From Acidimicrobiaceae bacterium (GTDB lineage Bacteria; Actinomycetota; Acidimicrobiia; Acidimicrobiales; RAAP-2), in contig PMFY01000230.1 of NCBI GenBank assembly GCA_003157945.1, positions 1 to 5,128 on the forward strand: DNA of 5,128 nt, read 5' to 3'. The translations under genes and the position numbers were made by a program. A model generated the notes under the pieces. It ran no database searches. It had not been told where the DNA came from and saw only the letters and a program-made list of their open reading frames with translations. Position 1 is the stretch's first letter. Every line of letters starts with the position of its first letter. Shown here one piece after another: positions 1 through 5,128 of this stretch.

Positions 1-1249
1 AGTAGTAGAGGTACTTGCGGTTCGACTCCCCCTCCGGGTCGAGGAGGAACGAGGTCTGGTCGACGGCGTCGATGTACCGGTCCGTGGGCACCGCGTCCTC
101 CGCACCCGCCAGGGTCAGGCAGGTGGTGAAGAGGTCCATGAGGGAGAAGATCCCGTCCGAGGCCCGGTCGGCGGGGACCATCCCCGGCCACGTCACGATG
201 CCCGGCACGCGCTGTCCGCCCTCCCAGGTCGAGCCCTTGGCGCTGCGGAAGGGCGAGTACGCGGCGTCGGGCCACGTCTCCATCTCGGGCCCGTTGTCCG
301 AGCTGATGAAGACGAGGGTGTCCTCCATCTGACCGGTCGCCTCGAGCTCGGCCACCAGGCGACCGACGATGTCGTCGAGCTCGATGATGGTGTCCTTGTA
401 GGGGTGCTTGGCCGGCGACGAGCCGAGGAAGCGCTCGTGCGGGTAGTTGTCGAAGTGGGCGCCCCGGGTGCAGTGGTAGAGGAACCACGGCGTCCGGTCG
501 GCGGCCGGAGGGGAGCCCATGCGGCGGATGAAGTCGAGGGAGTAGTCGGCCCACTTGTCGTCGAGCAGGGACAGCACGGGGACGGTCACCTCCTCCACGT
601 TCTCGGTCTCCCCACCGCGGGTGGCGTGGACGAAGCACTTGTTGAACGGCAGGTTCTCCACCCACTTGGTCCGCTCCTCGGAGTAGACGATCTCCGGGAA
701 GAAGTTCGGGTCGCGCCACTCGGTGTACATGTCCGACACCGACAGGAACCCGTAGAAGTCGTCGAAGCCCACGTTCTGCGGCTGGGACTCGACGTTCTCA
801 CCGATGTGCCACTTGCCGACGGCCTGGGTGACGTACCCGGCGTCGCTGAGCAGGGAGGCCAGCGTCACCTCGCCGTCGAGCCCGCCGGGCTGGCCGTACA
901 TCGGGGGTCGGAGCAGGCCGTGCCGCATGGGCAGCCGCCCGGTCATCAGCGACGCGCGCGAGGGCGTGCACGACGGTTCGGAGTAGCACGAGGTCAGCAG
1001 CAGGCCCCGTCGGGCCAGTCTGTCGATGTTGGGGGTCGGGGCCCCGACGGCCACGCCACCGCCGTAGCAGCCGAAGTCGCCCCAGCCCACGTCGTCGAAG
1101 AGGACCACCAGGATGTTGGGGCGGCCGCGCCGGGCCCGGTAGCCGTCCAGGGCGGTGCGGGCCCGGTCCTCCTGGTCCGCCAGGACGAAGCGCGGCTCCA
1201 GGCTGTCGCGCACGCGCGTCGTCGTCGCAACCACCGGATCATGGGCCAT
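1..1249 (-). CDS. Type I (cysteine-type) sulfatase, arylsulfatase-like, 3' end cut off by the window
   Basis: Predicted hydrolase of a sulfate ester in the alkaline-phosphatase superfamily; substrate unknown. The 416 visible residues contain the whole active-site set. The metal-binding Asp52-Asp53 sits in NILVVLFDDVGWGD. The signature CTPSRASLMTGR has Cys94 (codon 970-968) as the residue converted to formylglycine by the maturation enzyme, with Arg98 four residues on. GKWHIG gives Lys146 and His148, TRGAH gives His265, SSDNG gives Asp318 and Asn319, and Lys338 lies just before WEGGQRVP. Only the C-terminal part is missing. The chosen ATG has a GAGG-containing purine run at 1254-1262; an in-frame ATG at 1279 would add ten residues but lacks a ribosome site. 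There is no signal peptide: a hydrophilic stretch of about 44 residues precedes the first strand, so the protein should be cytoplasmic unless exported another way. It lies 70 bp downstream of the diiron gene and may share its transcript. Family call is secure; 'arylsulfatase' is a generic label. Confidence 0.93.
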   Translation of the reverse strand, partial: MAHDPVVATTTRVRDSLEPRFVLADQEDRARTALDGYRARRGRPNILVVLFDDVGWGDFGCYGGGVAVGAPTPNIDRLARRGLLLTSCYSEPSCTPSRASLMTGRLPMRHGLLRPPMYGQPGGLDGEVTLASLLSDAGYVTQAVGKWHIGENVESQPQNVGFDDFYGFLSVSDMYTEWRDPNFFPEIVYSEERTKWVENLPFNKCFVHATRGGETENVEEVTVPVLSLLDDKWADYSLDFIRRMGSPPAADRTPWFLYHCTRGAHFDNYPHERFLGSSPAKHPYKDTIIELDDIVGRLVAELEATGQMEDTLVFISSDNGPEMETWPDAAYSPFRSAKGSTWEGGQRVPGIVTWPGMVPADRASDGIFSLMDLFTTCLTLAGAEDAVPTDRYIDAVDQTSFLLDPEGESNRKYLYY

Positions 1250-1319
1250 GGGACTCCCCCTCGTCGTCGGTGGGGCCATGGTAACCACGGCCCGACCGGG
1301 CCCCAAGGTGGTGGTGGGG
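1250..1319 (-). other. Intergenic gap with inverted repeat between diiron and sulfatase genes
   Basis: This 70-bp gap contains TGGGGCC at 1271-1277 and its exact reverse complement GGCCCCA at 1299-1305. An alternative, tighter hairpin, GGCCC-GACC-GGGCC, lies at 1289-1302. The two structures share bases, so only one can form at a time. No T-rich tract follows on the transcribed (minus) strand, so it is not a textbook terminator. The sulfatase ribosome binding site is downstream of it on the transcript. It could tune sulfatase expression or simply reflect high GC. Confidence 0.3.
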
Positions 1320-2435
1320 TCAGTCCCCGGCCGGGGACCCGGCCGGGGGCCCGGGCGCGGCCCGGTCCGCGGCCACCACGTCGTAGCTGTCGTAGTCGGC
1401 CGCGGTGTCCTCGGCGAATTCGAACTGCAGCAGACCGGCCGCCCCCCACCGCTCCCGCAGGTAGCCGTCGTTGGCGTCGAGCAGCCCGAGCCGCCGCACG
1501 TTCGGCACCAGCTTGGAGAAGAAGCCGTTCTGGAAGCCCTGGAAGGGCGACGTGTCCATCGACGCCGCCGCCTCGACGATGAAGGGCACGACGTCCCCGA
1601 TCGCCACACCCATCCGCTCCCACACCTCGGGGGTCGTCGAGCGGGCCCGGGCGTGCACGGTGTGCTCGAGCAGGAAGTCCTGCCGGTCCTTCAGCTCCGC
1701 GGACGACAGGTGCTCGTAGTACTCGCCGAGCGAGAGGATCCCGAAGGCCACGTGGCGGGCCTCGTCGGCCATGACGTAGCGGAGGAGCTTCCGGAGCAGC
1801 GGCTCGTCGGTGCGCCGCGCCATGTCGCCGAAGGCGGACAGGGCGAGGGATTCGATGACGATCTGCATCCCGAGGTAGGCGATGTCCCACCGGCTGTCCT
1901 CGAGCAGCCCGGTGATCTGGGCCTCGAGGTGGGGGTTCATCGGGTAGGCGTCGCCCACCTTCTCGTCGATGTAGCGGGCGAAGACCTCGGTGTGACGGGC
2001 CTCGTCCATCGTCTGGGTGGCCGCGTAGTACTTGGCGTCGATCCAGGGCACCGTGTCGACGATCTTGGCCGCCGTCATCATGGCGCCCTGCTCGCCGTGC
2101 ATGAACTGGCTGAGCAGGGCGGTGAACATCTCGATCCCCAGCGTCAGCAGCTCAGCGTCCCCCCACGACGCGATCGGCGAGCCCGGCATCCGGGTGACCT
2201 CACGCATGAGCCGGAGATTGGGTGCCTCGAGATCCACCAACGACTCGGGATCGACGTCGGTCGACCAGTCGAGGTCGGTGCTCCCCACCCACTGGGAGTG
2301 CGCCGCCTTCTCGTAGAGCGCGACCAGCTGGGGCCGGTCACGCTCGTAGCGCCAGGTGTAGATGCTCTGGCAATTGTCGTCGATGAGCTTGCAGGCGCTG
2401 TCGATGTCGGCCCGGTCGGGCAGCTGTGTGGTCAT
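1320..2435 (-). CDS. Ferritin-like (R2-like) carboxylate-bridged diiron protein, 371 aa
   Basis: Predicted four-helix-bundle diiron protein. The six expected metal ligands are all present and regularly spaced: Glu115 (HGEQG), Glu145 and His148 (DEARH), Glu195 (VIES), Glu225 and His228 (DEARH). This is the E / ExxH / E / ExxH pattern of ferritin-like oxygenases, ribonucleotide reductase R2 and R2-like oxidases. The extra His four residues before the second ExxH, found in AurF-type N-oxygenases, is absent (Val221). The residue four after His148, where R2 proteins carry the radical tyrosine, is Phe152. Catalysis could be oxygenase, oxidase or desaturase type; I cannot assign a substrate. There is no signal peptide or membrane span, so it is likely cytosolic. 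The tail is Asp/Ala-rich and then Pro/Gly-rich (after about residue 341). The start at 2435 is set by a GGAGG seven bases upstream; the frame stays open to an ATG at 2522, but that extension has no ribosome site and no conserved character. It is the first leftward gene from the divergent region, with the sulfatase following. Confidence 0.9.
   Translation of the reverse strand: MTTQLPDRADIDSACKLIDDNCQSIYTWRYERDRPQLVALYEKAAHSQWVGSTDLDWSTDVDPESLVDLEAPNLRLMREVTRMPGSPIASWGDAELLTLGIEMFTALLSQFMHGEQGAMMTAAKIVDTVPWIDAKYYAATQTMDEARHTEVFARYIDEKVGDAYPMNPHLEAQITGLLEDSRWDIAYLGMQIVIESLALSAFGDMARRTDEPLLRKLLRYVMADEARHVAFGILSLGEYYEHLSSAELKDRQDFLLEHTVHARARSTTPEVWERMGVAIGDVVPFIVEAAASMDTSPFQGFQNGFFSKLVPNVRRLGLLDANDGYLRERWGAAGLLQFEFAEDTAADYDSYDVVAADRAAPGPPAGSPAGD
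1323..1338 (-). terminator. Perfect 16-bp palindrome abutting the diiron stop codon; possible terminator or RNA-stabilising hairpin
   Basis: The bases GTCCCCGGCCGGGGAC are a perfect palindrome ending immediately before the TGA stop (1322-1320). As RNA they form a six-pair GC-rich stem with a GGCC loop. It lies inside the last codons of the diiron gene. No U tract follows, so a factor-independent terminator in the E. coli sense is unlikely; U-less hairpins have been proposed as terminators in actinobacteria. It could also protect the upstream message from 3' exonucleases. Structure is seen; function is inferred. Confidence 0.3.
1326..1348 (-). repeat. Two copies of an 11-bp direct repeat at the end of the diiron gene
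   Basis: CCCGGCCGGGG occurs at 1326-1336 and again at 1338-1348, a 12-bp period. In the coding frame the two copies encode the PAGS and PAGD units of the protein's proline/glycine-rich tail. Each copy is also nearly self-complementary. This looks like a short in-frame tandem duplication in a disordered tail. Confidence 0.6.
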
Positions 2436-2442
2436 CGGTCTC

Positions 2443-2447
2443 CCTCC
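2443..2447 (-). promoter_or_regulatory. Ribosome binding site that fixes the diiron start
   Basis: On the minus strand a GGAGG core within GGGAGGGAG lies seven bases before the ATG at 2435. It favours this start over the in-frame ATG at 2522, which would add 29 low-complexity residues. Confidence 0.75.
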
Positions 2448-2480
2448 CGTGCCGTCCGCCCGTCGGTCGACACCGTCCGG

Positions 2481-2496
2481 GACCGCACCTGCGGTC
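2481..2496. promoter_or_regulatory. Near-perfect dyad, candidate operator in the divergent control region
   Basis: GACCGCA-CC-TGCGGTC has 7-bp arms and a 2-bp centre. It lies 46 bp upstream of the diiron ATG and about 190 bp upstream of the transporter ATG. It sits just downstream (leftwards) of the TAGCAT element at 2503-2508, so it would cover the predicted transcription start of the leftward genes, a usual place for a repressor site. No regulator gene is in the window. A short RNA hairpin in the diiron leader is the alternative reading. Confidence 0.4.
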
Positions 2497-2502
2497 TCCC
2501 CG

Positions 2503-2508
2503 ATGCTA
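2503..2508 (-). promoter_or_regulatory. Possible -10 element for the leftward diiron/sulfatase genes
   Basis: The minus strand reads TAGCAT, matching the TAnnnT form of actinobacterial -10 boxes. It would give a 5' leader of about 60 bases before the diiron ATG. No clear -35 is present at 16-19 bp spacing, so this is a weak call that rests partly on its position beside the dyad. Confidence 0.25.
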
Positions 2509-2625
2509 CGACCGCCGCCCACCGTGGCGCTCGGTCACCCGACCGGGGCCCGGAGCGGCTCGACGAACCGATGGTGGCGGCGGATGGACGGCGGGCCCGG
2601 AATAGCGCCGCCCCCACCGGGGTTG

Positions 2626-2646
2626 CACAGTCCACGGATGTCTGTG
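2626..2646. promoter_or_regulatory. Weak dyad upstream of the transporter gene
   Basis: CACAG at 2626-2630 and CTGTG at 2642-2646 are reverse complements separated by 11 bp, a spacing that places the arms about 1.5 helical turns apart. It ends 41 bp before the transporter ATG, where an activator or repressor could act. The arms are only five bases, so chance is a real alternative. I found no convincing -10/-35 pair for the rightward genes. Confidence 0.2.
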
Positions 2647-2687
2647 GCGGAGCGGCTGTTCGACGACCGGCAACGCGACGGAGGCCC

Positions 2688-4229
2688 ATGACCCAGACGG
2701 TGACGCAGGACACGCCGGAAGGTGCCATGACCGACCGGCAGGCCAACCACTCACGCCGGTGGTGGATCCTGGCGGTGCTCGGCATCGCCCAGTTGATGGT
2801 GATCCTCGACAACACCATCGTCAACATCGCCCTACCGACGGCCCAGCACGCCCTGGCGTTCTCCAACGCCGACCGCCAATGGGTCGTCACCGGGTACTCC
2901 CTCGCCTTCGGCAGCCTCCTGCTGCTGGGTGGTCGGATCGGCGACATCATCGGCCGGAAGCGGGCCCTCATGATCGGGCTGATCGGGTTCGCGGCGGCGT
3001 CCGCCCTCGGCGGCGCCTCGACCGGCTTCCCCATGCTCGTCGCCGCCCGATCCATCCAGGGCGCCTTCGGTGCCCTGCTGGCCCCTTCCGTGCTCGCCCT
3101 CCTGGCGACGACGTTCACCGACCCTTCCGAGCGCGGCAAGGCGTTCGCCATCTACGGCGGCATCGCCGGCGCCGGTGGGGCGATCGGGCTGCTCCTGGGT
3201 GGCGTCCTCACCTCCTACGCCTCGTGGCGCTGGACGCTCTTCGTGAACCTCGGCTTCGCCGCCGTGGCCGCGGTCGGCGCGCTCCTGTGGCTCCGGAACG
3301 ACAAGGCGGCCGACCGCGACCCCCTCGACGTCCCCGGCGTCGCCCTGGTGACGACCGGCCTGTTCAGCATCGTCTACGGCCTCTCCCACGCCGAGACGAC
3401 GAGCTGGCACAACCCGTTCACCATCGCCTTCCTGGTTGCGGGCGTCCTGCTCCTGGCGGTGTTCGCCTTCATCGAGACCCGGGTCCGCTACCCGCTGCTG
3501 CCCCCGCGGGTGGTCCGCAACCGCACACGGGGTGGTTCGCTGATCGCCATGCTCTTCGCCAGCATCGGCATCTTCGGCGTCTTCCTGTTCCTCACCTACT
3601 ACCTGCAGGGGACCCTGGGATTCAGCCCGGTCCGGACGGGCTTCGCCTTCCTGCCCATGGTGGTCGCCCTGGCCCTCACCGCCCAGGTCTCCAACCGGGT
3701 GCTCCTGCCCCGGGTCGGACCGAAGATCATCGTTCCCATCGGGCTGGCCTGTGACGCGGTAGCCATGTTCCTGCTGCACCGGGTCGGTCTCCACAGCTCC
3801 TACGCCAGCCACGTCCTGCCGTATCTCGTGCTGCTCGGGCTGGGCTTCGGGCTCAGCCTGGCACCGTCGTTCAGCACCGGCACGCTCGGCCTCCGGCCCC
3901 ACGACGCCGGCGTCGGATCGGCGACCCTCAACACGTCCCAGCAGGTCGGTGGCTCGATCGGCACGGCCCTGCTCAACACGCTGGCGGCCGGGGCCGCCAG
4001 CGCCTACCTCGTCGGCAAGGTGCCCAGCCCGGAAACCCTGCGCGCTGCCGCCCTCCACAGCTACACGACTGCGTTCCTGTGGTCGTCGGCGTTCTTCGTG
4101 GCGGGAGCGGTGCTCGCCGGACTCATCTTCGAAAAGGGCAACCTCGGCCAGCTCGCGGGTCCGACCGTCGCCGGTGGTGGTGAGCCGATCCCCGTCGCCG
4201 GTGGTGGGCCGGTCCCCGTCGACGCCTGA
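2688..4229 (+). CDS. DHA2-family (14-TMS) major facilitator superfamily efflux transporter, 513 aa
   Basis: Predicted inner-membrane, proton-driven drug/solute exporter of the EmrB/QacA type. About 14 hydrophobic segments can be drawn, near residues 26-50, 64-82, 93-110, 116-141, 153-176, 180-203, 217-233, 243-262, 284-306, 316-338, 346-364, 375-398, 418-441 and 461-481. Family motifs are clear: LDNTIVNIALP in the first helix with Asp41; motif A as GGRIGDIIGRKRAL (81-94); motif B around Arg121 in RSIQGAFGALLAPS; and a motif C equivalent in GAGGAIGLLLGG (161-172), without the classic Gly-Pro pair. The C-terminal tail after about 490 is a Pro/Gly/Val repeat. The first ATG has GGAGG only three bases away; an ATG at 2727 (Met14) with GGAAGG four bases away is an equally possible start, giving 500 aa. 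It diverges from the diiron gene and is followed after 153 bp by the SDR. Substrate cannot be told from sequence; the efflux direction is inferred from the family. Confidence 0.95.
   Translation: MTQTVTQDTPEGAMTDRQANHSRRWWILAVLGIAQLMVILDNTIVNIALPTAQHALAFSNADRQWVVTGYSLAFGSLLLLGGRIGDIIGRKRALMIGLIGFAAASALGGASTGFPMLVAARSIQGAFGALLAPSVLALLATTFTDPSERGKAFAIYGGIAGAGGAIGLLLGGVLTSYASWRWTLFVNLGFAAVAAVGALLWLRNDKAADRDPLDVPGVALVTTGLFSIVYGLSHAETTSWHNPFTIAFLVAGVLLLAVFAFIETRVRYPLLPPRVVRNRTRGGSLIAMLFASIGIFGVFLFLTYYLQGTLGFSPVRTGFAFLPMVVALALTAQVSNRVLLPRVGPKIIVPIGLACDAVAMFLLHRVGLHSSYASHVLPYLVLLGLGFGLSLAPSFSTGTLGLRPHDAGVGSATLNTSQQVGGSIGTALLNTLAAGAASAYLVGKVPSPETLRAAALHSYTTAFLWSSAFFVAGAVLAGLIFEKGNLGQLAGPTVAGGGEPIPVAGGGPVPVDA
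4167..4217 (+). repeat. Imperfect in-frame tandem repeat encoding the transporter's C-terminal tail
   Basis: A 27-bp unit beginning GTCGCCGGTGGTGG (4167-4193) is followed directly by a 24-bp copy (4194-4217) missing one codon; the first bases of a third unit (GTCG) follow. The units encode VAGGGEPIP and VAGGGPVP. The repeat lies in the cytoplasmic tail just before the stop and probably arose by slippage; it should have little effect on transport. Confidence 0.75.
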
Positions 4230-4382
4230 AGCCGACCCGACCGTGCCGGCCGATCGTGTCGGTGGCATCATGCGGTCCGAGAGGACGCCGAGCGAAAGGC
4301 CCGCCATGCACCACCGAACCGCCGACGGTCGCGCCCCGTCCCGTCCCACCGGTCGCCTCGCCACCGTCCGGAGCGCGCACCG
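4230..4382 (+). other. Spacer between transporter and SDR with a possible short leader ORF
   Basis: No convincing terminator or promoter is visible. One small frame is of note: ATG at 4306, preceded by GAAAGG six bases upstream, encodes 26 residues rich in Arg, Ala and Pro and stops with TGA at 4384-4386. That TGA overlaps the SDR GTG start as GTGA, the usual arrangement for translational coupling. An in-frame ATG at 4270 would lengthen it to 38 residues. The composition resembles spurious GC-rich frames, so I do not call it a gene. Confidence 0.15.
4369..4373 (+). promoter_or_regulatory. Ribosome binding site supporting the GTG start of the SDR
   Basis: CGGAG ends nine bases before the GTG at 4383. 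No ATG lies in this frame near the expected N terminus, and the GTG places the nucleotide-binding Gly motif at residues 16-23, as usual for classical SDRs. Confidence 0.5.
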
Positions 4383-5128
4383 GTGATCCTCGACCGGTTC
4401 GGCCTCGACGGTCGGGTCGCCGTGGTGACCGGCGCGGGCCTCGGCATCGGGCGGGGGATCGCCCTCGGACTGGCCGAGGCCGGTGCCGACGTGGCGCTGG
4501 CGGCGCGGACGGAGGCCGATCTCGACGAGGTGGCGGCGCTCGTACGGGCCCGGGGCCGTCGGGCGCTCGTCGTCCCGACCGACGTGACCGTCGAGACCGA
4601 GTGCGTGGCGCTGGCCGACGCGGCGGTCGGGGAGTTCGGTCGTCTCGACATCCTGGTCAACAACGCGGGCGGGGCCATGCCCCGGGCGGCGATGGACACC
4701 AGTGAGGGCTTCATGGCCCGCACGTTCGCGTTCAACGTGACGGCACCGCTGACGCTCACGAAGCTGTGCGCACGACGGATGGTCGACACCGTCGGCTCGG
4801 GCGCCGTGGTCAACATCTCGTCCCGGTCGGCATCCATGACCCAGCCGATGTTCGTGGCCTACGGCGCCGCCAAGGCCGCACTCGACCGGATGACGAAGAA
4901 CGTGGCGGCCGAGCTCGCCCCCCGGGTCCGGGTCAACGCCCTCGGCGTGGGCGGCGTGGCCACCCGGTCACTCGACATCGTGCTGACCGACGACGACCTC
5001 CGCCACCAGTTCCTGGCCGGGACGCCGATGGGTCGCCCGGGGGAGCCCGAGGACATCGCCTGTGCCGTCCTCTACCTCGCCTCCGATGCATCGTCGTGGG
5101 TGACGGGCAAGGTGTTCGAGATCGACGG
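4383..5128 (+). CDS. Classical short-chain dehydrogenase/reductase (SDR), 3' end cut off by the window
   Basis: Predicted NAD(P)-dependent cytosolic oxidoreductase acting on a hydroxyl or carbonyl group. The 248 visible residues cover nearly the whole Rossmann fold. Seen motifs: cofactor-binding TGAGLGIG (16-23), the acidic Asp67 of the TDVT strand end, NNAG (93-96), catalytic Asn118, Ser147 (in NISS), Tyr160 and Lys164 (YGAAK). The C-terminal PxxIACAVLYLASDASSWVTGK pattern ends in the usual cofactor/substrate region, so only a few residues are missing. Arg42 at the end of strand 2 suggests NADP(H) preference, by inference. The usual proline of the VNxxxPG motif is Val189, giving NALGVGGVAT, a form I associate with some actinobacterial SDRs annotated as hydroxysteroid or 3-oxoacyl-ACP reductase-like. 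Sequence alone cannot separate these. The start is GTG with CGGAG nine bases upstream. It follows the transporter on the same strand and may be in one transcript with it. Confidence 0.95.
   Translation, partial: MILDRFGLDGRVAVVTGAGLGIGRGIALGLAEAGADVALAARTEADLDEVAALVRARGRRALVVPTDVTVETECVALADAAVGEFGRLDILVNNAGGAMPRAAMDTSEGFMARTFAFNVTAPLTLTKLCARRMVDTVGSGAVVNISSRSASMTQPMFVAYGAAKAALDRMTKNVAAELAPRVRVNALGVGGVATRSLDIVLTDDDLRHQFLAGTPMGRPGEPEDIACAVLYLASDASSWVTGKVFEID

Larger units (their letters stand above)
2436..2687. promoter_or_regulatory. Divergent intergenic control region
   Basis: This 252-bp stretch separates the leftward diiron gene from the rightward transporter and holds no supported gene. 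It contains the diiron ribosome site, the dyad at 2481-2496, a 5-bp-arm dyad CGGTC-ACCC-GACCG at 2532-2545, the dyad at 2626-2646 and the transporter ribosome site at 2680-2684. Promoters for both directions must lie here if the transporter and diiron genes are transcribed separately. The pentamer GACCG or its complement CGGTC occurs seven times between 2436 and 2545. Confidence 0.7.

Noticed and set aside
510..535. Possible frameshift in the sulfatase near the Gly-Ser-Pro-Pro stretch
   Set aside because: Re-reading the bases shows the frame is continuous from Cys94 through Asp318-Asn319 to the window edge.
404..1582. Plus-strand open frame of 392 codons opposite the sulfatase and the diiron gene's 3' end
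   Set aside because: It crosses two real minus-strand genes and the gap between them, and its product is low-complexity Arg/Gly/Pro/Val-rich sequence.
994..1890. Minus-strand open frame of 298 codons overlapping the diiron gene and the sulfatase start
   Set aside because: It is in another frame from both genes and is dominated by Arg, Ala, Gly and Pro; the true frames carry the catalytic motifs.
2623..2628. TTGCAC as a -35 box for the transporter
   Set aside because: No TAnnnT-like -10 lies at 16-19 bp spacing; the bases there are GC-rich.
1155..2687. Upstream extension of the transporter frame
   Set aside because: The frame stays open far upstream, but the residues before 2688 are low-complexity and run antisense to the diiron gene. 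Family similarity begins near the first helix after 2688.
2432..3151. Minus-strand open frame of 239 codons across the divergent region and the transporter 5' end
   Set aside because: No domain is recognisable, and it overlaps both the control region and the start of a confident gene.
4232..4262. Possible terminator after the transporter (CCGAC ... GTCGG)
   Set aside because: The arms are only 5 bp with a 21-base loop and no T tract, which is expected by chance in this composition.
2832..4364. Open frame of about 510 codons on the minus strand, antisense to the transporter
   Set aside because: Its product is rich in Glu, Gly, Arg and Asp with no recognisable domain. It is the expected antisense open frame of a GC-rich gene; the plus-strand transporter has full family motifs.
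1..5128. tRNA, rRNA, CRISPR array, insertion sequence or attachment site
   Set aside because: No spaced direct repeats, cloverleaf-like stretches, transposase motifs or terminal inverted repeats were seen on either strand.

Overview
The window is GC-rich DNA with a strong G/C preference at third codon positions, purine-rich ribosome binding sites and one GTG start. The proteins (a type I sulfatase, a ferritin-like diiron protein, a 14-helix DHA2 transporter and an SDR) fit a high-GC actinomycete. The class cannot be fixed from sequence alone; Acidimicrobiia and mycobacterial relatives are both plausible.

Layout. Two genes run leftwards from about 2435: a ferritin-like diiron protein (1320-2435) and then a cysteine-type sulfatase (starting at 1249 and running off the left edge). 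Two genes run rightwards: a DHA2-type multidrug/solute transporter (2688-4229) and a short-chain dehydrogenase/reductase (from 4383, running off the right edge). The two pairs diverge from a 252-bp control region (2436-2687). Neither edge gene has a stop codon inside the window; both were read directly from the sequence and show complete family motifs.

Non-coding structure. The divergent region carries a near-perfect 7-bp-arm dyad at 2481-2496, next to a TAnnnT-type -10 element for the leftward genes, and a weaker dyad at 2626-2646 in front of the transporter. A perfect 16-bp palindrome (1323-1338) abuts the stop codon of the diiron gene, and a second inverted repeat (1271-1305) lies in the 70-bp gap before the sulfatase. 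The 153-bp gap between transporter and SDR holds a possible short leader ORF whose stop overlaps the SDR start.

How the genes may work together. Type I sulfatases free a hydroxyl from a sulfate ester, SDRs oxidise or reduce hydroxyl/carbonyl groups, diiron ferritin-like proteins include oxygenases, and DHA2 proteins move hydrophobic or cationic compounds. A small accessory cluster for breaking down or modifying a sulfated small molecule is possible, but this is inference from gene proximity. All four genes belong to known superfamilies. I found no clearly new system; the least characterised part is the diiron protein and its control region.
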